Source of the DNA: Piper betle
Taxonomy: Eukaryota > Streptophyta > Magnoliopsida > Piperales > Piperaceae
Assembly (NCBI GenBank): GCA_033002965.1
Contig: JAURVB010002168.1
Span: 1 to 64,000 of the forward strand
Length of the DNA: 64,000 bases
Reading direction: 5' to 3'
The notes beneath the pieces were generated by a model. That model saw nothing but the letters and a program-made list of their open reading frames with translations. It was not told where the DNA came from and searched no databases. Positions 34,201-46,570 of the stretch are shown here, piece by piece (the stretch's first letter is position 1; each line of letters starts with the position of its first letter). The position numbers were made by a program, and so were the translations under genes.

Positions 34201-35941
34201 ACATATTTATTCTTATTTAAAAAAATTATGCTAAGTAGGAGATTCAACTAATCAAAATATAACAAAATAAAAACAATATATTAAATTATAACAATCTATC
34301 TCTATAATTAGAATTTTATCTCTAAAATCATAACCTATCATCTCCTCATCTCTTGCATAGACCTAAGCATAATTATAGATCAACCAGTACAAGTTACCTT
34401 AACATAGCTAATATCCAATGGTCCATAGCTGCATTTGTTATGACCATAAAATATTAGAAATTTACCTGAATTTCGCGTGTCGATACAGTTGGCTCCGGTG
34501 CACCATAGTTGCACTTCTGATACCTTTCAAGTGTCTTCATCATGCTGCACAATACATAATTGATGGGAAATTTACTGAGCTCTAAAAGTGTTGAATGTTA
34601 CAATGTAGAAGTTATGATAGAAAACAATAATTTGATACATTAATCTAATTTCATAACTAGGCATAGCAGTATCTATGATGAACAATTCAAAGGACTGGAA
34701 ACACCATGCAAGCAATTTATGCCATTAATAAGGTTCCAAAAAAACTATGCCACTAAGCAGCTAAATATTACTAAGTGATAATGTTTAGAAAGAAAATTCT
34801 TAGAAGTGAAGGAAAGCGAAGGTGCTTGCTTTTGGTTTTGCAATGAACAGAACTAATTATTTGCACAAGCTAGACTTGTCCTTTAGCTTATATGAAAAAA
34901 TAGTAAAAGAAAAAATTAGCCGGTTAATTTAAATATGGGTATCATCAAGATTGGAGAGGGGGTTAATATATAATGCTATGTGTATATATACATATTCTCA
35001 TAAGGGATAATTAGTTGAAGCATTTAGGCACATAAAAAAGGGGACAGATCGAGATGCACATATAGTTTTGGAGAAGGCAAAATTTAATAATGCTAATTAA
35101 ATGGTTGTTAAAAGATCTAATTACATGTAGGAAGGCGCTAATAATTGCATGTTAAAATACAACGAAACTACCACCATATAATCATGAACCCATCCCTATT
35201 GCTTTCTTGCTTTATTTGGTTTATGAAACAAAATTTATAAAATGAAGACATCTTTGAAACATTGAATTATGGAAGATGAAACAGACTTGTTAGCTATTAA
35301 ACTTGCTGATCTCGACGACAAGACCTCATATGCAGTTGACAACAAGAAAACCTAGGACACGGCCTGGAAACCTAGAAAGCTGCTAAACACAAAACATGTA
35401 ACGTCCTATCAACAAGATCAAATCTTTCACGAGGTTGTACGAAGGCAAAAACTAAAAACTAGAAAGAAGCTCCAACTTTTTTATAGCTTGGAAGCCAAAA
35501 AAGTGTTAAAGAAGCAAAAGCAGGCAATCCCTCCAGCTGCCAAACCTGAAAATAAAAAACACTCATCTTTTCTTTTGACATATATCGAATTGACCAAGAG
35601 AGATGTCTCCCACCAAAGGCTATTAAAAGAAGCACAAAACTGGGAGCTAGATGAACTACTAATGATCAACAAAAGGCTTTGTGCATATACATCATGGATA
35701 TCGTAGTTGCTTATATATAAAGTGTAATTCTGTGAATAATCGTATTGGTAAGCTACCTGGAGGTGCTAGAGAACTCGTAGAGCTTCCCCCTGTTGGAGAA
35801 GACGATAAGCGCGACCTCAGCATCGCAGAGAACCGAAAGCTCATAGGCTTTCTTCAACAACCCATTTCTGCGTTTGGCGAATGTCACCTGCCTGTTAATC
35901 TTGTTCTCAATCCTCTTCAACTCCACCCTTCCCCTACCCAT
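31215..35941 (-). CDS. SEP3-like: SEPALLATA3/AGL9-like MADS-box transcription factor (8 exons)
   Basis: MIKC-type floral E-class regulator: it binds CArG boxes as a dimer or floral quartet in the nucleus. Exons on the minus strand: 35941-35757, 34544-34466, 32502-32441, 32232-32133, 31983-31942, 31824-31783, 31554-31415, 31296-31215. Exon lengths 185, 79, 62, 100, 42, 42, 140 and 82 nt follow the classical SEP pattern, all introns are GT-AG, and the frame is intact for 243 residues. MADS domain 1-60 ([20 protein letters not shown] start), I region to ~90, K domain ~88-178 with the [12 protein letters not shown] motif, C-terminal SEP motifs (CEPTLQIG near 210 and terminal GWLP). An in-frame ATG eight codons upstream is ignored because SEP proteins start at MGRGR. 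Intron 2 (34465-32503, 1963 bp) contains the complete coding exon of an AP2/B3 gene on the other strand. Confidence 0.96.
32771..33860 (+). CDS. RAV3-like: AP2/B3 (RAV3-like) transcription factor, main coding exon
   Basis: Nuclear DNA-binding protein with both RAV domains in one exon. Counting from the GTG at 32775: basic PKKRPR stretch (31-36), AP2 domain about 41-97 ([29 protein letters not shown]), B3 domain about 163-276 ([38 protein letters not shown]), a twice-repeated KKI/QLQ-GLEG and RQKI/QLG-SEG segment (295-325), and a C-terminal RIFGV (353-357) matching the RLFGV-type repressor motif. It resembles the Arabidopsis At1g50680/At1g51120 type more than RAV1/TEM. The first ATG wholly inside this exon is at codon 6 (32790); alternatively the start is completed by splicing (MEVLEQAM, 363 residues). 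A good acceptor at 32770 supports an upstream exon. Stop at 33860; the 3' UTR must end within MADS intron 2 to avoid MADS exon 2 at 34466. Confidence 0.93.
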
Positions 35942-36460
35942 GATCCTTCCCTCCTCAACAACCACTACAAATCAAAACTAAGCAGAACCCAAACCAGACA
36001 AGGAGAGAGGGAGTTGGTTTGAGGTCTGAAAAGCTGAATTCTTATGTAGATTGATAGATCTTACTAGGAAGGAAGACGTCTGTGACTTTAAGGTTGGGGG
36101 TGAGATGGTGAAAGTAGCTTTATTTTTTTATTTTCTTATCTCTCTAGATCTTGATATTATCTATGTAGAGTTGATTTGTGTCTGGGTCGTCGGGATTGGA
36201 TGTTTGGGATGTGAAAACAGTGATTGTGTTGGGATGCAGTAACTGCTGTGGGCCAAAGTGTAGGCTTCGTGTCGATCTATCACCTTCATCTTCACCCCTA
36301 CCGGATTGGTCCCCTTCCGTGTCTCCTCACTTCTGACCTCAGCCCTAACACACGCAGAGCTTCCTCATGGAACACTTCATACATTTATCAGCTAGGTTAT
36401 CAAATATCAACACTTACTTTGGATTATTTTTTTCTTACCAGCTCTTGTAAATTTTAGACG
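35942..36460 (-). promoter_or_regulatory. Leader and proximal promoter of the SEP3-like gene
   Basis: Upstream sequence of the MADS start codon on the minus strand. It contains the short upstream in-frame ATG (35965), a GA-rich leader patch and AT-rich tracts near 36120. No canonical CArG box or clear TATA box could be identified by eye. Open frames here on the plus strand look fortuitous. Confidence 0.4.
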
Positions 36461-37960
36461 GTAATAAGTTGATATATCAACACTTCTTTTTCCTTTTGCT
36501 TGCAAGTTTTTCTTTGAATTTTGGATAAAAAAACATGCATGGAGGGGAAACAAAGATTATCATAATCTATTTGGAATAGCTCGATTATAGACAGGATAAG
36601 ATGTTGTAAATAAGTCTTTGCTGAAGACATTACACAATGTGCGGCTTATGTAAAATGTAGCTTCTTATTTTTTAGACTGACTGGATAAAAAGGTAGATTA
36701 TGATAATTTGATTTTAAAAAAATCATGAATTTTAATCATGAAAGGTCCTATTTTTTATGTGAGTTCGATTTTTGATAGCCATGTTGATAGGGCTTCCTGT
36801 TCAACCGCTAATTCTAGGTACACCTCAAACCTCACATCAGGGGATTTTTTTGCTGCAATTCATTGTGGGCTCGCATTTAATCTCTTGTTCTTCAGAAGCT
36901 TCTTGCATTGAAAAAAATATGAACTTAATATATAATCCAATATTATAATTATTTTTTAGGATCTATTTGGTTGGCATGAAAAGTAGTACACATGACATAA
37001 AAATTTAAAATAGTCAACTTAAGCAAAAGTAATAATATTTAATGTTTTGTTTATAAAAAGTATAATTAAGTTGATTAGTTTGTATTAAATATGATTGATC
37101 CAAGGAAGCATAAATAATTATGATTATCTTATATGGTGCACCTATGTGCTCTCCGATGAAAAACAAAATTCTCCTTTTTTTACCTCAATAGATAAAAAAA
37201 AGATTATTTTTTTCTCATTGAAGAGAGCATGAGTGGGTCATATAATGGCGTAATGATAATTAATTTCAACAGAAAAGACATTGAAAAAGTATTTATTTTA
37301 CTTAAGAAGATATCGTATATATACTAATTTTAGTAAGCTGATCATTTAAAATTTTTATATAATTTACATTTCTTTCACGGTACCTAAAAGTTGCCTTAAG
37401 GAACTTACAGAGTATGGTCATTTAAGTTTTTACTTGTAATAGAAGTCTTTATAGCTTTTAAATTAGAAGAGCATTGTATGCAAATAATAAGTTCCTATAA
37501 GTGTTAATTAAAGTGCACTTTGTATAGTCAACTATTATGTATTTAACTTAACCATACTCACCATGATTATTTGTTGTCCTTAATTTTATGTCTGAAGACT
37601 ACGTGAGCCAACTCAACTTTTTAAATCCTAAACCCTAAAAACTTCTCAAATAAGACTCCTTAAAGTCGATTCCACTTCATACCTTCTCGAGCCAAACTTC
37701 ATTTACTCATTTTATGCATCATAGTTAAAAGTTTTATATAAATTATGAGTCAATGTCAACTTAAAATTGACATTGAGTCGACCTTACCAAATCAAGTCTG
37801 AGTACTGAATATTTAAACTTAGAATCGACCTTGTGTCGACCTTGTCAAGTAGAGTATGAATCTCGATGTTTTACACTAGGCGGCCATCTTGGAATTGATA
37901 CTAAGTTGCCTTGATGAGTTGAGTCTAACTTTCAAAATTTTAAACTATGCAATTGAGAGG

Positions 37961-39801
37961 ATGGGTTCAAATATCCGATATCCTTTAATTCGATCCATAT
38001 GAGATCCATTTAGATTCGTGTTCGGATTTTTTGAATATATGATATATATGAAAATGTTCAGATCGGATATGAGTATGGGGTGTCTTATAGTATTTGATTT
38101 GGCAGATTCAGATTAGATGCGATTATGGTAAACAAAATATATATAATCTTCAAATTCGGGTTTAGGTTTTTAGATTCTGATTGGATATGGATAAAACGAT
38201 ATTCAATCTTTTTCAGACCTGAATCCAATATTCGTCTTGGCTAGTTTATGATCAATATTTGTAGTACATGGGTCGTACAGATCCTGTATATGAAATAGGT
38301 CAGGTAGTATCTATGTGGTCAGCTATTCACTGCTCTCTCAAATTATTCGGCTATCTGTAGGACTAAATTTTGGAATGCTTGTAATGGTTATGGAAGAGAA
38401 ATTAGTTCAACTCGGTCATTGGAGCTACCAATTCCGGGGGTAAATACTTGTGGGAGATGGGATCATTTCTGAAAATGCCCACCTCTAGGCCACCCCAATT
38501 AAGCAGCTCTTCATACTTTTATAGCTCTTGTTACGTCTCCACTATATATTGGGCCATATGTGGCCAATTTTTCTTTGTTTTTTTGGAAATTAATCATGAA
38601 TTACTTCCTACATATCCACTTTGTTTATAGCTAAAGTAGGGATTATATATATATAGAGTTGTTATTAATAAATAAAACATAAAAAGAAGCACCATGTGAG
38701 AACCGGTAACGAGATACATCACGAAAATTGAAATTAACCCAAGTGTTATTTTACGAACAAGCATACACCCACTCACAAAAGAGTGTGTCCTCGGCCAATG
38801 GGCCAAATTTAGGGAACAAAGAGAGCTAATTTTGGTTTGAGCATACTTTAAAAATTCGGAATTTCAACTTCACTCCAAGTCAAGGCTAACTTAGAGGCAC
38901 TTATAAAAAAAATGTTAATACTGCAAGCAAAATAAAATAAGTGTTAAGTGAGTTTATATTATTTTATTGATTAAAACAAGAAATTACATGTTTATTTAAT
39001 TAAAATATAAGAAAAATATGACAAACTACTTTTTTACTCCAAAACTCTCTGAACCGGCTCTCTACATGTCTTGATTCCATATGAATATCTCCAGATTGAC
39101 ATATTTTGTGATTGCTTCCCTAAGTTGAATTAAGTGCAAATCAATGCTTTAAGTAACATAAATTATATATTTATCAATATTTATGAGTGTCAAGGAGAGC
39201 AATATATCATACTAACTCTATATTTATGTTTGTTTGTAGGATTGAAAAAATAGCACTTATGACTCAGTATCAGCTTGCATTAGTAGTCATCGACCCCATT
39301 CTATAGCCTATCAGGCTAAGTTTGAGTTTTGAATTTTTAAACTATGGTTTTAATAATTTTATTTAGGGATAAGTTCAGGTCAGATATGGATTGGATATGG
39401 CTATATCTATATCCGTATCCGATTCGAATTCAAAAATCCAAACCTGAATTTAACTTGAATCCGAAGATTACATCCATTTTATTTATCGCATCTCTATCCG
39501 ATTTGAAACTGCAAAATTTGTGTTTGATTCAAATCTAACCCAATTGACAAAAATAATATAAATAACATAAATTATAATATAAAATTCAAAAAATAATAAA
39601 ACTATTATTTTAAATATTTTAAAATATAATTTTATTAAATGTCACCTTTTTGGATCTGCAAATCTACATCTAATTCAAATATTTTTTAGATATGTTATAC
39701 ATCCAAAAAGTCCAAACCCAAAATCAATCTAAAATGGTTTTAGATCATATATAAATGAATTGGATTGGGATCGAATTCACAGATTAGATATCTGAACCCA
39801 T
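37961..39801. repeat. Inverted pair of a dispersed repeat
   Basis: The left arm starts ATGGGTTCAAATATCCGAT and contains AATTCGATCC (37961-38230). The right arm (39360-39801) ends, read inverted, ATGGGTTCAGATATCTAAT with AATTCGATCC. Both arms are rich in GATATGGAT/CCGAATCC-type words. They could be the ends of one ~1.8-kb element or two separate insertions; no target duplication was found. Confidence 0.5.
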
Positions 39802-39927
39802 CTTTAGTTTCGACATTAAAATCATTTATAGAATTTGACTTTTTAATATATATAATAAAATCATAACTTTTGAAATCAAAAGAAAATTTAAAAATTACAG
39901 ATAATTAAAAATCGAGATAGATGAATT

Positions 39928-39930
<3 letters not shown>

Positions 39931-39970
<40 letters not shown>
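39931..39970. repeat. (AT)n microsatellite
   Basis: About 20 uninterrupted AT units. Confidence 0.95.
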
Positions 39971-39972
<2 letters not shown>

Positions 39973-42900
39973 AACAATTAAATTAGGTCAAAATGAAAAA
40001 TAATCAATCTTCAACATTCGTTGTGGAAAACAACCTATAAACGAAAAAGGGCTAACGCTGTTAGTAGGCAATGATGCTGCATCCGAAGGCCTGCAGTTCA
40101 CATGCGAGGGGTCACACACAGGTTTCCCAAACTGGGTATGTGCCCGCTATACGAAAGTTCTTGAAGAGGAAAATGGAATGGGCTCCCACCTTATTGTCAT
40201 GTGGAGGGTTCCCATCTTCAATCCCTTTGCGGGGGACCACTGCTTTTTGATTTATGGTTGATGCCCATGGCCCCAACTTCTGTCTTGGTTTAGATCAAAG
40301 TTTTTAATACAATATCAATTTATCATAGTTTACAGATATATTTGGTTTAACATGATTGAATTATGTTCATCCCGATTTTAAAATTATATATAAAAAATTT
40401 AATTAGGCACAAAAATTATTTTTTATAATTATTATTTACTTAGATGCATATTAGAATACAATGATTTTTAAGGAAAGGACAAGTTTTTTTATAACCGATG
40501 GAGCAATGTGGTGTAGTTGGTCGGATCAGGTTATATTATTTGATACGATGTTGATTTAGATTCTTGTATTTGATGACCTACTATTTTATACCTTATGCAT
40601 AACGTTATTTTGTGTTTAGATAAAAATAAATTTCATTTGTAGTGTGATTAAGTTTTACCCTATTGTAAAATGTTTGGATAAAATTGATTAAATATCATTG
40701 TATTGATAAACTAAAATAATTTAGCTAAATAATTATTAATTTCATAAGTGAGAGATACCCCGTCACATAGATAACAGCAAGAGTTAACACCTGCCCTATT
40801 TTTTGGCTCAAGACCCGATTAAATTTACGTCCTAAAGGTTAGATGGATATTTTATAATTAGTGGATCTTAAAATCTACACACTTTAAATAATTTAATTCT
40901 CTCTTTTTTTTATCCGGGCCTTGTCCACGTGTATAATCAAGGTCCCGGGTTAGTTTTGATCCAATCCAAAATATAAATTATAAATCTAAATTATTTCTTT
41001 AAAATAGTTAACCTAAATTAAAGACCAAAAACACTTACACTGACTACAAGGATCTTATCTGAGCTGGTATGGACATGATTCACATGAAGCTAATATTTAT
41101 GGGGGCTCTGAGATGTATGAAGCAGGTTCTCAATCTCCTAGCTGGTTTACTTTTTGTAAAAAGTGCTTCCAATTTTAAGTAATAACTGGGTTAGGGTCCA
41201 TGGCCAATTCATATTACATCCAAACAAACAAATTAGCTCTTGAAATGCTGAAGATAAGAACTATTAAACCATGAAATATGTACATCTCCAACATATGGGA
41301 ATGACGCGTTCAATAACATGTGAGTGAGAAGTAAAAAATGAGGTACCATGTTATTGATGCTTTCGTCTAGCTTATGAATCATGAGCAATATTGATCAACG
41401 TCAGACTGGTCTAGTGGAGAACAACCAGCTTTTATTAATGGCTTCCTTCTTACCTTCCCATAATAGATATATATTGATGATATAATGACAAAGCAAGTTG
41501 ACCCTTGAGCAGCCTCTTTGCCCTGTTACTGCCATAGGAAATAATTTAAGTGGACCACTTATATCCCTTTCATTGTTCCTGGTTTACTTTACTACTCTCT
41601 GTTGAATTCATGTCAGGCCACCTCCAGTATCTTGACCAGCTCCATCTTCATTCCTCCCACTCATTTCTAGGTAGGGTGCCAAACGAGTCTAATATAATTC
41701 TAAATATGGTCGATCTAGACTCGTTTATCTTGAGCAGAGTCAAGTTTGAGTTGAACAAAAAAAAATTAGAGTTTTATTTATATATATTTTTATTATGTAT
41801 AACTTGAGACAAAATTAATTATGAAAATTTAAATAGTTAAATTTCGATTCAATTTTACCCCGGGTAGTTTTTTGGGAACAAGATCCTTATATTTCATATA
41901 AAATCATCATTACAATATAATTATATTTTTTTTTACATTTTATCTTATGACTATATAAAAAATACGTAAACTATTTTATCTAAAGTAAATTATTGAGCTT
42001 TAACTCAAGGCAAGCCAAACAGAAGTGTGCTCATGCTCATGTTTGCTTAATTTGAGGCGAACTTTGATTCGAATGAATTCGAATCAAATATCGAGCGAGT
42101 ATGAGTTCGGTTGATTTCTTTGCACCATAAATTCTAAGTATGATGATGTTTTCACACAATGACCGGAAGTGTAAGATCCCAAAAATTAATTTTAAATCCT
42201 GTATTTAAGGGCAAGATCTATTATATTTTTTTTAGTGGGTGTGCAAAGAAATCTTCTATTGAGGTTAACAATTTTAAATAAATGAATTAGGTCTATCAAT
42301 TTAATTTTTGCATGGATATTCTTAGGTTAAACTTAAAAAAAACTATATTGAATAATGGGTTGGACTAGATTGCCTACGCGATAGATTTGGGTTGAACCTT
42401 GGGACTTGAGCCTCGAGCCTTTAGCATTATATGGGCTAGTCTACTACTTGATAGATTTGGGTTGGCTACCTAATGGGCAAGCTAGTCGGGCTTATCTCCA
42501 ATTTTTGTTAGTCTCAAATTTTCAATTTAGCTATATAATTAGATTGGTTAATTGGTTGGTGGATTAAGTAATTGAGACAAATGACCTTATAATGTCTACA
42601 TAAAATCTACGGTAATTTACCCTAAGTTTATTAGTGATCGTCCCATCTAAATTTGTAGAATGAATCATCAATCTATCAACTTACGTGAAATTTGAATCGG
42701 TGGAATGTTGGTGCAACACGTGGTGATTCTAAGTAATCAGCTAAAGTTAGTTTAGGGATTTTTAAATTTAATATCACTTTGAATTAGAAGGGTGGTTAGA
42801 TAATGAAACCAATTTTGTCTATATAAATAAACAAAAGTCACATGATTTAAATTTGTGGTTAGATTTAAAAACTACTAATATTCTTCTATTATCAACTCCT

Positions 42901-43207
42901 CTTACTAAGCACTGTTTTAAGCGCTATTTTAACAATCAGGTATTCTAATAGGACGCCTCTGTGATCAATCTTGGTCCTGAGCTCCTCGAAAACTTGTGAA
43001 ACACAGTGCATGGTGTTGGGACCATGTTAACTGACCAATATATTATAGAGGACCAACTGTATCTTAGAGGAACAAAATGAAAAAGAAAAGAGGGAAACAA
43101 AACTATTAGGTGGGTATTGGGAGTCCAAGACGCACACTCACAAAACATTTGTAAATTTTGATTTGTTGGGTGATGATCCATCCATGTTCATATTTTGGAA
43201 TTTTGAT

Positions 43208-43890
43208 TAGGTTTGTTTGGTTGATGACATAAAAATTTGAGGTGGTTAACTTTATCAAAATAATAACTAATATTTTTTAAAAATATTACATGCTCAATTT
43301 ATTTTGTATTTGAAACCATAAATTTTCTCATTTGATTTCATATATGATACCTAATAAGATAAAATCTGATATATTATGATCTGTTTGATTGACATGAAAA
43401 AAATATAAAATATATAATTTTTATTTTATTATAATATAAATAAAGAGTTGGTTATAATGTAAATTCAATTTTTTAATTTATATGCTATGAAATCTCTTCA
43501 CAAAAATATTTCCACTTTTTTCTTGTATTATTTTATAAAAAATTTGTGGAAATGAAATGTCTAAGGGGGAAGCAAATATCCTGAGGTGGGAGGAGGTTTA
43601 GGTGGTGGGCATAACTACTAATAGGCTTTTTAGAAAACGTTGGTAATTACACAATGTAGACTTTATTTTGGGAACTTTTGTCAAATCTCATTCGACGGGG
43701 ATGTGGCATCCTGTCAGGTGAGCGGCGAGAGATTTATGCTCATCGAAGGGGCTAGTCTCGGAAGTAAGTTGTATCTCAATATAAAATACTCTAAAAATAA
43801 ATAATAATTTTTTATAAAAGATTCATGTTTTATCATATATTACCATATATAAGTTTGATTGATTTTTAAATCTTTTGTGCCAACCAAAGG
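43208..43890. mobile_element. Candidate small non-autonomous DNA transposon
   Basis: The left end GGTTTGTTTGGTTGATGACA and the inverted right end GGCTCCTTTGGTTGGCACA form an imperfect terminal inverted repeat. The interior is AT-rich and non-coding, with a nested similar start at about 43380. No clear target duplication is visible, so the assignment is tentative. Confidence 0.3.
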
Positions 43891-44413
43891 AGCCACAGTG
43901 GAGATGGATTATAAACGTTCAGCTTAATTATTCATGTTGAAAGATAACTTAGATCAATTTATTTGCACTTGGTCTGGGTCTATATGGATACTATTAGACT
44001 CCACTTGGGTTTATATTATATTGTTGGTTAGACTGAACGAAGATTAATTAAATTCTCAGACAGGTAAAAAGAATTTTAAAGATATAATTGTCTAAAATAA
44101 GTTGATTGTAAGAGCTTATAAATTAATTTCACATTTAATATCTATTAGGATAATATATATATTTATGACGACGAATTATACAACATACAATATTATTATT
44201 TCTTTATGACGAGGTGACCAAACAACACCCACCCATAATATGTGCACGAGTAATGCTCCGTGCACCACTAAATTTTTTGTCACTTTTCCCCACTGTGAGT
44301 ATGATTTGTTTATTTAATCTGCCACCCATATCATGCATACATGTCAATCAAAATTAAGGCGGGGGAAAGCAGAGCAAACTTTGAAGGTTCATAAAGAATT
44401 TCCCTGTGTACAT

Positions 44414-44876
44414 TGTTGGAAAGTAGACATAAATATATACATGAATCAGGAATTGTATCATATGTTATTATATAAGGTTGGCTAAATTAAATTAATCTAC
44501 TAAAGTTAAGGGTTATGAGCCATAAATTAAAGTGTGGAATTTAATGAGAAAAGTGTGGAATTCAATGTGTAGATACCTTTTCATAAATTATCTTTCGTAA
44601 TGGGTGGAATTGAATTTATAGAACTAAGGTTATAAATAAGGAGGTTATGGTCCCTGAATTCATATCTGGTTTTCGTTCTGGTATCCCATTGTCCAGAACT
44701 TTGGTTTAGAAAACTAGTCTTGGATTTGGAAGATCCATAACTGAGAATTTAGGTTTTGAAAACTCTTTCTGGATTCAGACTTTAGTGTCTTTATGGCTTC
44801 AGGTACGTTTCCGCTATTTCATTTATCTAGTTTAATTTACTCGATGATTTGATATGAAATCTAATAAAGTCTATCA
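44414..44876 (+). repeat. 5' LTR of the copia element
   Basis: 463 bp, starts TGTTGGAAAG, ends TCTATCA. It contains an ATG (44793-44795) closely followed by a splice-donor-like CAG|GTACGT (44802/44803) in the downstream part of the LTR, discussed under the predicted leader intron. Confidence 0.94.
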
Positions 44877-44878
44877 AG

Positions 44879-44891
44879 CGGTATCAGAGCC
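44879..44891 (+). other. Primer-binding site of the copia element (one mismatch)
   Basis: CGGTATCAGAGCC, differing from the usual TGGTATCAGAGCC in the first base, 2 bp after the 5' LTR. Primer is initiator Met tRNA. Confidence 0.9.
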
Positions 44892-45180
44892 ACCTTCATA
44901 TCAAATTATTGAGACTTAGGTTTTATTTTATGAATTTTTGTGGGATTTAATCTCAAAATTTAGGTCCTCTTTTGGTAACATAACATGGTGAAAATAAAGT
45001 TACAAAAGGTTATAATTTTGGAAACTCCCACATAAAGATATTTTTTATTTTATAACCTTTTGGTTAAGTCATTATTAATATTTTAAAATTTATTAAGGAC
45101 TACAATATGCTGCCAAAGTAGCCTCTTTTGTGGAAATTAATTTATTTTTTAAATATTAAGACAGTTATGAGTATTTAATT

Positions 45181-45700
45181 CATGTGGATATTAATCGGCC
45201 AAAAGGAAGGTTAATGTTTGACAGAATTCTATATTCATATGTAGTAATAGGTATGGGAGAATTATCAAGTGTCCATGTGGATGATAAATTGGCCAAAAGG
45301 AAAGTTTATTATTTGACAGAATTTATTGTTCATATTTTACTACACTAAAGACTTATTATTGTAATAAATATGGGATAATTATCAGGTTTCCATGTAGATA
45401 ATAAATCGGCCAAAAAGAAGGTTTATTATTTGACAGGATTTATTGTTCATATTTTACTACACTAAAGACTTATTATTGTAATAAATATGGGATAATTATC
45501 AGGTTTCCATGTGGATAATAAATCGGCCAAAAGGAAGGTTTTTATCTGACATGATTTATTATCCATATTTGATTATGACATTAAAATAATAAATATGAGA
45601 TAATTATTAGGTTTCCATGTGAATGATAAATCTGCCAAAAAGAAGGTTTATTATTTGACAGGATTTATTATCTATATTTTATTATTGCACTAAGAGTACC
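45181..45700 (+). repeat. Tandem repeats (~117 bp units) in the copia leader
   Basis: Five copies marked by CATGTGGAT...GGCCAAAAGGAAGGTT...TTTGACAG begin at 45181, 45274, 45391, 45508 and 45616, i.e. spacings 93, 117, 117 and 108 bp. The two central units are almost identical, pointing to recent expansion. The array lies between the primer-binding site and gag, inside the predicted intron. Confidence 0.9.
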
Positions 45701-45813
45701 ATTTACAAATTGATATTTTTATCCAAAGACTAAATATTGATGTTGTGCTAGGTATCTATTAAAGGGATTAAAAAATTATTAATCTTATTGTGGGCATGTT
45801 GTTTTCTCTTCAG

Positions 45814-46570
45814 TTAATCAGTCTGCTTCTATAATTTCTGCCAACATAAACTCAGTGCCAATGCTTAAAGATAACTTTAAGGATTGGAAAGAAAGCATAA
45901 TGATTATTCTCAGCTGCATAGATCTTGACCTTGCATTAAGGACTGAACAGCCTGCTTCTCTTACTGATAAAAGTTCCAATGAGGACAAACGGGACATTGA
46001 GAAATGGGAACGTTCAAATCGCATGAGTCTTATGATCATAAAACGGGGAATTCCAGAGACCTTCAGGGGCGATGTGTCTGAAAAGGTTACTACAGCCATT
46101 GAGTTACTTAAAGAAATTGAAAAGCGTTTTGTCAAAAATGATAAAGCTGAAACAAGTACGCTTTTGACGAACTTGATTTCAATGAAGTATAAAGGCAAAA
46201 CAAGCATAAGGGAGTACATCTTAGAGATGTCTAACATTGCTTCAAAAGTAAAAGCACTAAAGTTAGAGCTATCTGAAGATTTGCTCGTGCATTTAATTTT
46301 AATTTCTCTTCCTGCACAATTCGGTCAATTCAAGGTCAGTTACAACTGTCAAAGGGATAAATTGACTCTTAATGAGCTTATTTCTTATTGTGTGCAAGAA
46401 GAAGAAAGATTGAAACAAGAACAGGTTGAGAGTGCTCACTTGGCTAGTACCTATAAGGATAAAAATAAGAAAAAAAGAGGGCTAAGGATGCTGATAATAG
46501 GTCTCACACACAACAGCAAAAGAAAGAAAATCAAGTTTCTTGCTGTTTCTTTTGTGGTAAACCTGGACAT
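45814..46570 (+). pseudogene. copia gag fragment
   Basis: The frame carries the plant copia gag (UBN2-type) domain: KDNFKDWKES near its start, then IEKWERSNRMSLMIIKRGIP and a long helical middle. The frame is lost in an A-rich run near 46470; the zinc knuckle (C-x2-C-x4-H-x4-C, CFFCGKPGHMKKEC, about 46540-46585) is only found in another frame. The first in-frame ATG in this exon is at 45861; the likely true start is in the LTR (see leader intron). Confidence 0.88.

Larger units (their letters stand above)
36461..44408. other. Long AT-rich intergenic region with dispersed repeats
   Basis: No gene is supported over ~8 kb. Visible structure: an inverted pair of related repeats at 37961-38230 and 39360-39801, an AT microsatellite at 39931-39970, and several segments that begin like small DNA transposons (TTTGGTTGGCATGAAAA near 36968, TTTGTTTGGTTGATGAC near 43212, TCTGTTTGATTGACATG near 43381). 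Confidence 0.5.
44793..45813 (+). other. Predicted leader intron: LTR-encoded start codon spliced to gag
   Basis: An ATG-plus-7-nt mini-exon at 44793-44802 is followed by donor GTACGT at 44803. A strong acceptor (TTGTTTTCTCTTCAG|T) ends at 45813. Joining them keeps the gag frame without stops to the previously first methionine of gag, and adds a plausible N-terminus. The 1011-bp intron would contain the LTR end, the primer-binding site and the tandem repeats, so only unspliced RNA could be reverse transcribed. Inference from splice sites and frame. Confidence 0.55.
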
